Assembly (NCBI GenBank): GCA_964475955.1 | Contig: CAYYZY010000070.1 | Coordinates: 1 to 35,915, forward strand | Direction: 5' to 3' | DNA: 35,915 nt | Source of the DNA: DATKZH01 sp964475955 | GTDB taxonomy: Bacteria > Planctomycetota > Planctomycetia > Pirellulales > Thermoguttaceae | Shown: positions 1 through 8,190 of the stretch, one piece after another | Numbering within the stretch: position 1 is the stretch's first letter | Layout: every line of letters starts with the position of its first letter | The notes under the pieces: model-generated | What the model was told of the DNA's origin: nothing | What the model saw: the letters and a program-made list of their open reading frames with translations, nothing else | Databases searched by the model: none | Program-made: the position numbers and the translations under genes

Positions 1-1966
1 GCCCCCACATCTTCGCGCCGCTGGACGTCTCGGTGGCCCAACTGCGGAAGCGGTCGGGGCTGCCGGGCACGTCGTTGAGGACGACGGTGTCGGTGTGGCC
101 CTCATCGGAATCGATGGCGATGATCGTGGAAAACGCGGTGGCGGTCAGCGCCACGCTCGGGCCCGACATCTCGGCCGATCGCCTGGCGAGCGTGAGCGTG
201 TCGGCCCCCGGGGCGTCGCGGAGCACGGCCAGGTCATCGCCTCCACCCCCGTCGGCATGGAAAGACTCCACGCTGGAGACGTCGGCCTCGAAGCCGCCGC
301 CGATTCGGCTGAATGTGGAATCCTGAGGCCCCAGGTCGGCCTTCTCGTCGGCCGAGGTGCCCTGGAACGTGCCGGAGTCGTCGCCGGGGCCGCCGTCGAC
401 GTGGAGGGTCGCCGCGCCGGCCGCCCGGATGAACGTCTCTCCGTGCGACACGGTGGCCGTGCCGGGCTCCAGCGCAATCGTGTCGGAGAGGTCGGTACCG
501 ACGAGCGAGGCCGAGTCGTGGCCGCCCCCGCCTTCGAACTCGATCCGCTCGACGTTGGCCACCTGCACTTCGTAGCCGGACGGCCGGCCGACCGTCGCGG
601 AATGATCCGCCAGGTTGAGCGTGGCTTCGTCGTCCAGGGGCGATCCGGTCAGGTCGGCCCCGTCGGGCCCGTCGCCGCCGTCGAAGCTCACCTCGACGAA
701 GCTGGCGGAGGGGAAATCGTACGCGTACTCGACGCCGTTGATGGTGATCGTGTACGTATCGCCGGCGGCGAAGCCGAACGTGTCGCCGTCTTCGGTGCCG
801 TAGACGATCGCCCCGTCGGCCGACGGCCGGACGAGGTTGGCGAATCGGACGTCGACGTTCGACGCGGCCCCGTCGATCCGGACGAAGTACTCCCGATCCT
901 CGGCGGCCGGGTCGAAATCGACCGTGCCCGTGTAGTCGAGGCGTCGCCGGCCCGTGCCAAGCTGGGTCCAGTCGCCGTCGTCGTCGAACGCGTAGAGCGT
1001 GACGTCGATGGAGGCGGCCGGGTCGACGTTCGGCAGGTCGACCGTGAAGACCGCGCCGTGGGTGGGCTCGACGCGGTACCAGATCTCGCCGAGCGTCGGC
1101 GCTTGACTGGAAAGCTCCAGGAAATCGACCGGCCCCAAGTCGGTCGGCGGCTCGAACACCGTGGCCGCCCCGTTGACCCAGCCGAGCGTCGGATCGCCCG
1201 ACTCGCTGGCCAGCTCCGTGATGAACTCCGGCTCGCCGGTTCCCGGGTCGAGCACGTAGGCCGCCTGGGCCTCGCGGAACCCGTACAGGATCGGCGCGGG
1301 GCCGTATACCAGGCCGTAGAAATCGTCGTAGCCGGTCGGGCCGACCACGTCGAACGAGTCCATTGTAGGCGGGATCTGGAGCAGGTCGTCGCCCGGATAG
1401 AACGTGCTGAGGTAGAGGTTCCCGGCCACGTCGAAGGCCAGGTCGCCCGCCGACTCGTACTCTTCGAGCCAGAGCACCCGTTCGGCCGACGCGGTGCCCG
1501 TGTCGACCTCGAAGAGGTAGTTGTTGCCGTCGGCGTCGAACCCCCCGGCGTACAGTTCGCCGGCGGGGCTGAACTCCAGGGAATTGGCGTAGATTCCCCA
1601 GCCGTCCGGCGTGGCGATCTGACCGACGAGCGTCGTCGTGACCGAAGGGGTCGAACTCTCGAAATCCACCTCGATCTGGTAAAGATCGCTGGTGATGCCG
1701 GAGCCCCAGAAGTACTCGCTGACGCCGTACAGTTGGCCCCCGGGCGAGAAGGCCATGTCGAACATCTCGTAGGCGGTGTTTCCCACGTAGTCGAGGGCCA
1801 GCTCGTCGTCGAAGTCGACGGTGAAGAGGTTGCCCACCGAATCGTGAATCACCGCTCCGGGCCAACTGCCTGCGGAGAGCAGCGTCCGGTCTTCCAGCGG
1901 TTCGATGCGAAGTCGCGGCGCAGGCCGCCCCCCTGGTGAGGTGTTCCTGCTGCCAAATCGTGCCAT
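1..1966 (-). CDS. Large exported LEPR-XLL-type surface protein, 3' end outside the window
   Basis: An uninterrupted frame of 655 codons runs from an ATG at 1966 off the left edge, so the C-terminus is missing. Residues 18-32 read RLRIEPLEDRTLLSA, which matches the LEPR-XLL motif found near the N-terminus of many giant planctomycete exported proteins. Residues about 35-280 contain repeated short blocks rich in Gly, Asp and aromatics (for example LYAGGFDADGNNYLFEVD), as expected of a beta-propeller. Residues about 290-400 (EIWYRVEPTHGAVFTVDLP through EYFVRIDG) resemble a PPC-type (bacterial pre-peptidase C-terminal) beta-sandwich. The rest is Asp/Gly/Thr-rich and acidic, typical of surface adhesins. 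A purine-rich AAAAAAGAGAA tract lies upstream of the ATG. Role in attachment or surface structure is inferred; no catalytic motif was seen. It is divergent from the gene at 2407. Confidence 0.8.
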   Translation of the reverse strand, partial: MARFGSRNTSPGGRPAPRLRIEPLEDRTLLSAGSWPGAVIHDSVGNLFTVDFDDELALDYVGNTAYEMFDMAFSPGGQLYGVSEYFWGSGITSDLYQIEVDFESSTPSVTTTLVGQIATPDGWGIYANSLEFSPAGELYAGGFDADGNNYLFEVDTGTASAERVLWLEEYESAGDLAFDVAGNLYLSTFYPGDDLLQIPPTMDSFDVVGPTGYDDFYGLVYGPAPILYGFREAQAAYVLDPGTGEPEFITELASESGDPTLGWVNGAATVFEPPTDLGPVDFLELSSQAPTLGEIWYRVEPTHGAVFTVDLPNVDPAASIDVTLYAFDDDGDWTQLGTGRRRLDYTGTVDFDPAAEDREYFVRIDGAASNVDVRFANLVRPSADGAIVYGTEDGDTFGFAAGDTYTITINGVEYAYDFPSASFVEVSFDGGDGPDGADLTGSPLDDEATLNLADHSATVGRPSGYEVQVANVERIEFEGGGGHDSASLVGTDLSDTIALEPGTATVSHGETFIRAAGAATLHVDGGPGDDSGTFQGTSADEKADLGPQDSTFSRIGGGFEADVSSVESFHADGGGGDDLAVLRDAPGADTLTLARRSAEMSGPSVALTATAFSTIIAIDSDEGHTDTVVLNDVPGSPDRFRSWATETSSGAKMWG

Positions 1967-2406
1967 AATGGGTCGGTTCTCTTTTTTCTGGGAAAACTGT
2001 GCTCCAACGAAGTTCGTTTGAGGCGAAGACCACTCTATTATCTTCCGATTGCGCAAGGCGGTCAAAGAATATGCCGCCGGCGCGCCGCCGTCCCCCGGGG
2101 GCCTTTGACTTCAGCACGCGGCTTCGGCAGGCTTGCGGTCGAGCGCGATCAGCGCCGGCCGGGCCCCCAGTGAAAGATCGCCGGGGAGGGGTTGTTTTTG
2201 CCCAAATCGGGGGGCTGTCGGGGCCCGCGCCGCGACCGCCGGCAGCCGCATGATTCATATGGTATGGGCTTCTTGATCGTCGCAAACTATTAAGACACAA
2301 CGGATTTGCGCGTCTTTCTCGATTTCGCCTTGACGAACTGTGGGAAACGGCCCGGGATGGGGGAACCGGTCCACGTATCCCCAACCGGCGAAAGGAGCGG
2401 GTTGCC
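1967..2406. other. Divergent intergenic region
   Basis: This 440-bp stretch separates two divergent genes and must hold both promoters. It contains a short AT-richer segment around 2254-2300. A good Shine-Dalgarno (GGCGAAAGGAG, ending about 2399) precedes the gene at 2407. I could not identify convincing -35/-10 pairs or any conserved RNA. Confidence 0.4.
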
Positions 2407-3051
2407 ATGTGGATCGAACGGGCGGTTGCCTTTCTCCAGGACTACTGGGAGCCGTTGGCGACGTTGGCCACGCTGGGGATCGTTCTGCTCGCCTACTGGC
2501 GAGCCCGGTCGGTGTGGAGGGCTCGGGACTTCCTCACCCGGGTCAACTTCAGCCTCAACTACCTGGAGGGGAGCCAACTCAAGCTCCGCACGCTCCAGGA
2601 GGCCGACATCCAGCAGATCCTGCTGGGCAACAAGCACGGCAAACGCATGGTGCTCGCCGCCGCCCGCCGGACGACCATCGAGCAGCCGTTCCTCGTGCTC
2701 CCGGAGACCGACGCCTGGCTGGTGCTCAACTCCGTGCTGAACGAGCTTTCGGAGCACTTTGCGGAGGGGTTTCTGGCCGCCTCGATGGGCGTGCCCACCA
2801 AGAGCGCGACCTACGTCTTCGCGCTGACGTGCGAGAAGCATCACGACGTGCGCATGAACAAGATCCGCGTGATGATCGTCGAGAAGTCGCTCCTATTGGG
2901 GGTCGACCGGTTGGAGGGCCTCCAGTTCGAACGCGATTCGCACCACGTGCGCCTCCAGACGCTCAAGACCATGCGCCGGCTCTACCTCGACCAGGCGCAG
3001 CGGCACGCCGTGCTGGAGATGGAGCTGGCCGTGCCCGCAAGCGGGGCGTAA
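2407..3051 (+). CDS. Membrane-anchored protein of unknown function
   Basis: The protein has 214 residues. Residues about 14-30 (EPLATLATLGIVLLAYW) form a single hydrophobic segment near the N-terminus, followed by Arg-rich residues (RARSVWRARDF). This suggests an N-out anchor with the remaining 180 residues in the cytoplasm. The soluble part is mixed alpha/beta with no nucleotide-binding or metal-binding motif that I recognise. It includes the segment CEKHHDVRMNKIRVMIV near residue 140. The start is supported by a strong AAGGAG element 7-10 bases upstream. It is followed by a convergent oxidoreductase gene, and the gap is filled by a palindromic repeat. No function is assigned. Confidence 0.8.
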   Translation: MWIERAVAFLQDYWEPLATLATLGIVLLAYWRARSVWRARDFLTRVNFSLNYLEGSQLKLRTLQEADIQQILLGNKHGKRMVLAAARRTTIEQPFLVLPETDAWLVLNSVLNELSEHFAEGFLAASMGVPTKSATYVFALTCEKHHDVRMNKIRVMIVEKSLLLGVDRLEGLQFERDSHHVRLQTLKTMRRLYLDQAQRHAVLEMELAVPASGA

Positions 3052-3092
3052 TCGCTCCATACGTCGCGCCCGACGGTCGCGGGCCCCGATCC

Positions 3093-3231
3093 AAATCACC
3101 GTGCGCGATTCGGTGGCGCGCCCCCTCGCGCTCTCGGGGAACGGCCTCCGTGCCGCTGCGGAATCCTCGCAAGGGCGGAACGCCGATGGGGGCGTTCAGT
3201 CCAGCCCGTGTCAGCGAATCGGCGCGGTCAT
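3093..3231. repeat. Palindromic repeat family A, copy 1 (degenerate)
   Basis: The left end AAATCACCGTGCGCGATTC matches the inverse of the right ends of copies at 23972-24113 and 34905-35045. The core contains GGGAACGGCCTCCGTGCCG and a weakened GGGCGTTCAG. The right end (GAATCGGCGCGGTCATT) is a decayed version of the terminal inverted repeat. It occupies most of the space between the stops of the convergent genes at 3051 and 3232. Confidence 0.7.
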
Positions 3232-4569
3232 TCAGAGGACCTCGGTCACCCCGGGGATCGGCTCGGGGTAGTGGCCGTCGGGGCCGGGGAGGACGGGCGG
3301 GTCGGCGTCCCACGCGTAGCTCTTGGGTGAGAGGTCGAGATCGGAGTGGAAGGCCTCGTCCCACGTCACCTCCTGGCCGCCGTGCGTGGCCATGCGGCCC
3401 ATGATGGCGACCATCGTGCTATGGCCCATGGTGAAGCTGTCGTTGATCGGGGTGCCCTCGCGGATGCCGGCGAACATCTCCTCGAAGCAGTTGAGCTCGG
3501 GATGGCGCGCGTCCTTCTCGGGCGCCCACTGCTCCCGCCCTTGGAGGTCGAGGATGGCCACGCCGCCCCGGCGCCCCTTCGACAACCGGCCCTTAGTGCC
3601 GAACACGCAGTCGTTGACCCCGCGGAAGCAGTTGGTCTGCTGACGCGTGAAGGCGAACATGCGCGGGCCGCTCTCGTACTGGTAGACGACCGCGTGGTGG
3701 TCGAAGATGTCGCCCCACTTCGGCTCGGTGCGGACCTGGCGACCGCCGTAGCCCCAGGCCGTGGCCGGCGACTCCTCCTTCATGATCCAACTCGCCCGGT
3801 CGATCAGGTGGACGTACTGCTCGACGAGGTGATCTCCCGAGAGCCAGGTAAAATAGTACCAATTGCGAAGCTGGTACTGCATTTCCGACCAGTCGGGCTG
3901 GCGGCCGCGGTGCCAGAGGAAACCCGTGTTGTACGTGCCGTGCAGGGCGACGATCTCGCCGATCTGGCCGTCGTGCACGCGGGCGACCGCCTCGCGCAGG
4001 GCGGGGCTGTAGCGCGACTCGAATCCGCTGACGAAGCTCGTGTTCTTCTCCTTGGCCTTCTCGCCGGCCGCCAGCACGCGGCGCACGCCCGGGGCGTCGA
4101 CGGCCATCGGCTTCTCGGCCATCAGGTGCACGCCCGCGGCGACGCAGGCCTCGATGTGCATGGGGCGGAAGTGGGGCGGTTCGGCGAGGATGGCGACGTC
4201 GACGCCGCTATCCAGCAGGCTCTGGTGGCCTTCGAAGCCGTCGAACAGGTGGTCGTCGTCGACGTAGGCCCGCTCGCCCACGGCCTTCCGGAGGCTCTTG
4301 CGGCACGCCTCCATCCGGTCGCGAAACGGATCGGCCATGGCCACAAGCCGGGCACCCGGGTCGACCGACAGCGCGCTGCGGACCGCCCCGGCCCCGCGCC
4401 CTCCGCAGCCGATCAGGCCGATCTTCATGCCGTCGGCGCCCGCGGCATGGGCGGCTCGGCCCACGGCCAGGCTGCCGGCGACGGCCCCCCCGGCGATCAG
4501 TCCCGAGGCGGCCAGGAACTGCCGACGCGAACGTCGGGCCTTCGACTGCGTTGGCTGGGATGCGGTCAT
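3232..4569 (-). CDS. Tat-exported Gfo/Idh/MocA family oxidoreductase
   Basis: The protein is predicted to be an NAD(P)-dependent sugar or cyclitol oxidoreductase exported folded to the periplasm. Starting at 4569 it has 445 residues. An N-terminal Tat signal contains SRRQFLAASG followed by an Ala/Gly-rich hydrophobic stretch and an AHA cleavage-like site. The Rossmann fold begins at MKIGLIGCGGRGAGAV. The family's EKP motif is present as MAEKPMAVD, and the C-terminal-domain segment GDHLVEQYVHLID matches the region that carries substrate-contacting Asp/His residues in relatives. An upstream ATG at 4725 is open in frame, but the ATG at 4569 follows a GAGAGGAG ribosome site and directly precedes the signal peptide, so I prefer it. 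Substrate cannot be read from sequence; planctomycete genomes carry many paralogues. Confidence 0.92.
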   Translation of the reverse strand: MTASQPTQSKARRSRRQFLAASGLIAGGAVAGSLAVGRAAHAAGADGMKIGLIGCGGRGAGAVRSALSVDPGARLVAMADPFRDRMEACRKSLRKAVGERAYVDDDHLFDGFEGHQSLLDSGVDVAILAEPPHFRPMHIEACVAAGVHLMAEKPMAVDAPGVRRVLAAGEKAKEKNTSFVSGFESRYSPALREAVARVHDGQIGEIVALHGTYNTGFLWHRGRQPDWSEMQYQLRNWYYFTWLSGDHLVEQYVHLIDRASWIMKEESPATAWGYGGRQVRTEPKWGDIFDHHAVVYQYESGPRMFAFTRQQTNCFRGVNDCVFGTKGRLSKGRRGGVAILDLQGREQWAPEKDARHPELNCFEEMFAGIREGTPINDSFTMGHSTMVAIMGRMATHGGQEVTWDEAFHSDLDLSPKSYAWDADPPVLPGPDGHYPEPIPGVTEVL

Positions 4570-4766
4570 GCTGGGCTCCTCTCGTGCTATCAGGACGGGC
4601 AAATCTCTCGGACCATTGAGCTTCAAGCCTTTCTCCGGCGACGCCGCTTCGGTAGCCGCCGGCTGGAAACCAGTGTAGGAAGGGCCGGCGCGGCCCACAA
4701 CAAGCCGACCCGGGGGATCACCCATGGGCCTCGCTGCCGGGGACTCCGCGAGCCCGGATTATTCAA

Positions 4767-4906
4767 AAATCATGGTGCGCCATTCCGCGACACCCAGTGT
4801 TGGGAACGCCCTCCGCGGCGCTTGCGCTTCTTCCACAGGCCCGGAACGGCACAGAGGCCGTTCCCTACAGCGGCAACCCGCGCGCCGCGGAGGGCGTTCC
4901 CGGCAG
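4767..4906. repeat. Palindromic repeat family A, copy 2
   Basis: The left end AAATCATGGTGCGCCATTCC is a variant of the family terminal repeat. The core carries GGGAACGCCCTCCGCGGCGC, then GGAACGGCACAGAGGCCGTTCCCTACAG, here split as GGAACGGCACAG and AGGCCGTTCCCTACAG, then GCGGAGGGCGTTCCC. This copy lies in a divergent promoter region rather than at a gene 3' end, and its internal order is inverted relative to the copy at 26329. Confidence 0.7.
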
Positions 4907-5009
4907 CTTTGTCTCAGGCAGGACGCCGCGGCCGGGGCTGCAATGATCGCGCACTCTGTTGGGTTTCGCGGCGCGATCGTCGCCGCAGGGGGAACCGGTT
5001 CCCTCGCTC

Positions 5010-5038
5010 TTCACGGTGGCGGCCTCGCGTCTTATAGT
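5010..5038 (+). promoter_or_regulatory. Candidate sigma-70-type promoter for the hydrogenase genes
   Basis: TTCACG at 5010-5015 and TATAGT at 5033-5038 are separated by 17 bases and match the consensus at 4/6 and 5/6 positions. Transcription from here would leave an untranslated leader of roughly 110 bases before the small-subunit start at 5157. This is a motif call in GC-rich DNA of a phylum with poorly defined promoters, so it is tentative. Confidence 0.35.
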
Positions 5039-5156
5039 GGGAAGGAAACGTCCGAAGTCGCGGGGGCCGCAGTCTGGGCGGTGTTTTCACCGTTGCCGGC
5101 CGACACGCGAGGCGGTGCTGCGCGTATCCACGATTCCTCCGCCAAGAGAACCCTAA

Positions 5157-6035
5157 ATGGACGCCATGCCGATGGCCGTTTCCCGCCGTGATTTCCTCCG
5201 GGCGACCTCCGCATTGGCCGGCGCGTTGGGCCTGGGTGCGCTGGGGGCCGGCCACGTCGACGGGGCGGAGAAGGGGACGCCCGTCGTGTGGCTTCAGGGC
5301 CAGGGCTGCACGGGCTGCTCCATCTCGCTGTTGAACAGCATCACGGCCGGCACGGCGGAGGACCTGCTGCGGTCGACGGTCGAGTTGGCTTTCCATCCGA
5401 CGCTGATGGCTTCCGCCGGTCCGAACGCGGTCGCGGCGGCCACGGCCGCGAAGGAGGGCGGCGGGTACGTGCTGGTCGTCGAAGGGGCCGTTCCCACCGC
5501 GGCCGAGGGAAAGTGCTGCTACCTGTGGCCGGAAACCACGGCCTGGGACGGCGTGCGGGAGTTCGCCCGCAAGGCGGCCCACGTGGTGGCGGTGGGTACG
5601 TGCGCGGCCTACGGCGGCATTCCCGCCAGCGGCGCCAATCCGAGTGGGGCGCGCGGGGTGTCGGAGGTCGTCGAGGGCAGGCCCGTGATCAACGTGCCCG
5701 GCTGCCCGCCCCACCCCGACTGGATCGTGGGCACGGTCGCCGGCCTGCTTGGCGGCGAGGTGCCGCCGGTCGACGAATTCGGGCGTCCCCAGGCGTACTT
5801 TTCCGATACCGTCCACGATCGATGCCCTTACGACGCGGAGGACTACTGTCGCGAGGAGCAGGGGTGCAAGGGGCAGATCACGCACGGCAACTGCCCGGCA
5901 GCGCGGTGGAACGGCGGCACGCTGGGGTGGCAGAACCCCAACTGGTGCGTCGGCGCGCGCAGCCCGTGCCAGGGATGCACACACCCGGAATTCCCCGACG
6001 GCGTCTTGCCGTTCCACGCCGAGGTAGACGATTAG
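5157..6035 (+). CDS. [NiFe] hydrogenase small subunit, Tat-exported
   Basis: This is the electron-transfer subunit of a periplasmic group 1-type [NiFe] hydrogenase, passing electrons from the active site through three Fe-S clusters. It has 292 residues. A Tat signal (SRRDFLRATS, residues 9-18) precedes the mature domain. Proximal cluster ligands are C51 and C54 (CTGC), C149 (GTCAAYGG) and C183 (GCPPHPDW). Distal ligands are H220, C223, C231 and C237. Medial ligands are C246, C271 and C274, with an additional C264 where classical [3Fe-4S] enzymes have proline. The extra proximal cysteines of O2-tolerant membrane-bound enzymes are absent (CTGC, not CTCC; GG after GTCAAY). It ends at FHAEVDD without a C-terminal membrane helix. 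ATGs at 5166 and 5172 are alternative starts, but 5157 has AAGAGAA upstream. The large subunit follows after 18 bases. Confidence 0.93.
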   Translation: MDAMPMAVSRRDFLRATSALAGALGLGALGAGHVDGAEKGTPVVWLQGQGCTGCSISLLNSITAGTAEDLLRSTVELAFHPTLMASAGPNAVAAATAAKEGGGYVLVVEGAVPTAAEGKCCYLWPETTAWDGVREFARKAAHVVAVGTCAAYGGIPASGANPSGARGVSEVVEGRPVINVPGCPPHPDWIVGTVAGLLGGEVPPVDEFGRPQAYFSDTVHDRCPYDAEDYCREEQGCKGQITHGNCPAARWNGGTLGWQNPNWCVGARSPCQGCTHPEFPDGVLPFHAEVDD

Positions 6036-6053
6036 TGCAAGGGAATATCGAGA

Positions 6054-7487
6054 ATGGGGAAGACGATCATCTTCGGGCCCGTGACGCGGCTGGAGGGCCA
6101 TCTGGACGTCGAAGCGACGTTCGACACGGTGGACGGCGTCGAGCAGGTCGTCGACGCGCGCATCGAGGGCACGATGTTCCGCGGCTTCGAGGTGATTCTC
6201 CGAGGGAAGCACCCGCGCGACGCAATCCCGCTTACGCAGCGGATTTGCGGGGTCTGCCCCACGTCGCACGCGATGGCCTCTTCGATGACGCTCGAAGTGG
6301 CTTACGGTCCGGGGGCCGCGCCGCCGGCCAACGGGCGGATCCTCCGCAACCTGATCCTCGCCGCCGATTTCCTCCAGTCGCACGTGCTCCATTTCTATCA
6401 CCTGGCTCTGCTGGACTACGTCGATAGTCCCGGGGTCGTGCCCGCCGCTTCCGGCGCCCCGCGCTACGTCGCGCCCGACGCGATCGGCGGATCGGAGGCG
6501 GCGGGGCTGATGGCCCACTACATCGAGGCGATGGACATCCGTCGGAAGACGCACCAAATCGCGGCCCTGTTCGGCGGTAAGATGCCCTGCACGCCGGTGT
6601 TCGTGGCGGGCGGCTGCACGCAGACGCTCACCGACACGCTCGACCTGGCCACCCGTGGTGAGCCGAAAACACCAGAGCGTATCGCCCAATTCCGCCGCCT
6701 GCTCGACGAAGTGCGCGCCTTCATCGACAGGGCGCACGTGCCCGACGTCGAACTGCTCATGCAGCGGTTCCCGGCCTACTGCCAGATCGGCCGCGGCTGC
6801 GGGAACCTGCTGGCGTTCGGGGCGTTCGATCTGGACGGCGCGGGCGAGAAGCGTCTGTTTCGCGGCGGCATATACTCGAACGGCGAGTACGGCCCGGTCG
6901 ACCCGGCGCGGATCACCGAGCACGTCGAGCACTCCCGGTATCGCGACGGAAACGGGCCGTTGAATCCGCGCGAGGGCGCCACCGAGCCGGAAGCGGACAA
7001 GCCCGGCGCTTACTCTTGGATCAAGGCGCCCCGTTATCGGGGCCAGCCGCACGAGGTGGGGCCGCTCGCGCGGATGTGGATCAACCGGCACTACCGGCGA
7101 GGCATCTCGGTGATCGACCGGCTGATGGCCCGGGCGCTGGAGGCGCGGCGAATCGCCGGCGCCATGTCGGCGTGGCTCCGGGAGTTGGAGATCGACGGCC
7201 CTTCGAGGGCCGATTTCCGGTATCCCCGCTCGGGGAGCGGCATCGGCTTGAGCGAGGCGCCCCGCGGCGCCCTGGCCCATTGGACCCAGTTTGACGACAA
7301 CGCGATCGGGCGCTACCAGGTGGTGACGCCGACGGCGTGGAACGCGTCGCCGATGGACGCCGCCGGCCGGAAAGGGCCGCTGGAGCAGGCCCTGATCGGC
7401 ACGCCGGTGCGCGACCGGGAGCACCCGGTCGAGCTGCTCCGGGTGGTACACTCTTTCGACCCCTGCCTCGCGTGCTCCGTGCACTGA
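6054..7487 (+). CDS. [NiFe] hydrogenase large (catalytic) subunit
   Basis: This subunit carries the NiFe(CN)2CO site that splits or forms H2. It has 477 residues. The N-terminal motif is RLEGHL (E14). The first Cys pair is in RICGVC (C65, C68) with the conserved preceding arginine, and the second pair is in DPCLACSVH (C471, C474). Both pairs are Cys, so this is not a selenocysteine enzyme. The stop codon follows H477 directly, so the C-terminal peptide normally removed by a maturation endopeptidase is missing. The segment PTAWNASPMDAAGRKGPLEQ followed by LIGTPV is typical of respiratory group 1 enzymes. No Tat signal is present, as expected for a subunit that travels with its exported partner. 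No cytochrome b, endopeptidase or hyp maturation gene is found in the window, so maturation factors must be elsewhere. Confidence 0.95.
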   Translation: MGKTIIFGPVTRLEGHLDVEATFDTVDGVEQVVDARIEGTMFRGFEVILRGKHPRDAIPLTQRICGVCPTSHAMASSMTLEVAYGPGAAPPANGRILRNLILAADFLQSHVLHFYHLALLDYVDSPGVVPAASGAPRYVAPDAIGGSEAAGLMAHYIEAMDIRRKTHQIAALFGGKMPCTPVFVAGGCTQTLTDTLDLATRGEPKTPERIAQFRRLLDEVRAFIDRAHVPDVELLMQRFPAYCQIGRGCGNLLAFGAFDLDGAGEKRLFRGGIYSNGEYGPVDPARITEHVEHSRYRDGNGPLNPREGATEPEADKPGAYSWIKAPRYRGQPHEVGPLARMWINRHYRRGISVIDRLMARALEARRIAGAMSAWLRELEIDGPSRADFRYPRSGSGIGLSEAPRGALAHWTQFDDNAIGRYQVVTPTAWNASPMDAAGRKGPLEQALIGTPVRDREHPVELLRVVHSFDPCLACSVH

Positions 7488-7498
7488 GATGCCGGGGC

Positions 7499-8089
7499 CT
7501 ACCCCGACTTCTTCTGGGGCTTGGCCTTCGGCTTCTTGCGATGGCGGCGGAGCTCTTCGGGCGTCTCGGATTCCTCGTGCGCCATGCGGGTGTGGCACTT
7601 GACGCAGATGTTCGTCGGCAGCATTTCCCAGATCGAGTGTTCGGCGATCTCTTCCTCTTCCTCGGTCAGTTCCCGATCGCCGAACGACTCGCAGATCTCC
7701 ACGTGCTTGCTGCCGGGCCCGTGGCACGTCTCGCAGGTGATGCCCTTGAGGTCGGGGGTGGACTTCGCGTCCTTGAAGCCCGACGGCGCGCCGTAGCCGG
7801 TCGTGTGGCACTTGAGGCACTTGGGGTCTTTTTCGTATTTCTCGGTGAGCACTTTGAAGGCGTGGGCGTGGCCGGTCTTCGTCCAGGCCTCGAACGCCTT
7901 CTCGTGGCACTCGGCACACTCCTTCACACCGACGTAGTCCTGGTCGACCGGCGGCGTCGCCTTCTTCTCCGAGCCGGCCGGTACGGCCTGGGCCGTTGAT
8001 GGGTGGGTGGCTGCCAGGGCGCCGACCAGTACGGCGCACGTCACAACCGCCAGGGTCACGCCAACCAAGACTCGCATCGCTTTACACAT
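7499..8089 (-). CDS. Exported tetraheme cytochrome c (cytochrome c554-like)
   Basis: The 196-residue protein has an N-terminal signal or anchor segment (RVLVGVTLAVVTCAVLVGAL, residues 6-25). It has four CxxCH heme sites: CAECH 58-62, CLKCH 91-95, CETCH 119-123 and CVKCH 162-166. The context around the motifs (GVKECAECHEKAFEAW, CETCHGPGSKHV) resembles the cytochrome c554/c-prime multiheme family. Extra histidines (GHAHAF at 73-78, H129, H171) could be distal ligands. The tail is strongly basic (RRHRKKPKAKPQKKSG). The start at 8089 follows GGGAG by 8 bases; frames open further upstream run through a repeat and are not credible. It is convergent with the hydrogenase large subunit, the stops being 11 bases apart. 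A role as electron acceptor for that enzyme is inference from position and predicted location. Confidence 0.92.
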   Translation of the reverse strand: MCKAMRVLVGVTLAVVTCAVLVGALAATHPSTAQAVPAGSEKKATPPVDQDYVGVKECAECHEKAFEAWTKTGHAHAFKVLTEKYEKDPKCLKCHTTGYGAPSGFKDAKSTPDLKGITCETCHGPGSKHVEICESFGDRELTEEEEEIAEHSIWEMLPTNICVKCHTRMAHEESETPEELRRHRKKPKAKPQKKSG

Positions 8090-8190
8090 CAGGTCATCTC
8101 CCTTGTGGCATGCGCTCAATCGTGACCGCCCCACCCGGCGCAGTCGATTCCAGCGTTGCTGTGGTGAATGAGGATCGGGCAATCGAAACC

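Noticed and set aside
95..1939. Plus-strand open frame of 614 codons
   Set aside because: It lies antisense to the surface protein and has the typical Arg/Val/Gly-rich shadow composition without any domain.
234..2408. Minus-strand open frame of 724 codons
   Set aside because: It is out of frame with the motif-bearing surface protein on the same strand, and its translation is Arg/Pro/Gly-rich low complexity, a by-product of GC-rich codon use.
5157..7487. O2-tolerant or selenocysteine hydrogenase
   Set aside because: The extra proximal-cluster cysteines are absent (CTGC motif), and both Cys of the last motif of the large subunit are encoded by TGC, with no in-frame TGA before the stop.
4914..8039. 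Minus-strand open frame of 1041 codons across the hydrogenase genes
   Set aside because: It is antisense to two genes with complete catalytic motifs and shows no domain of its own.
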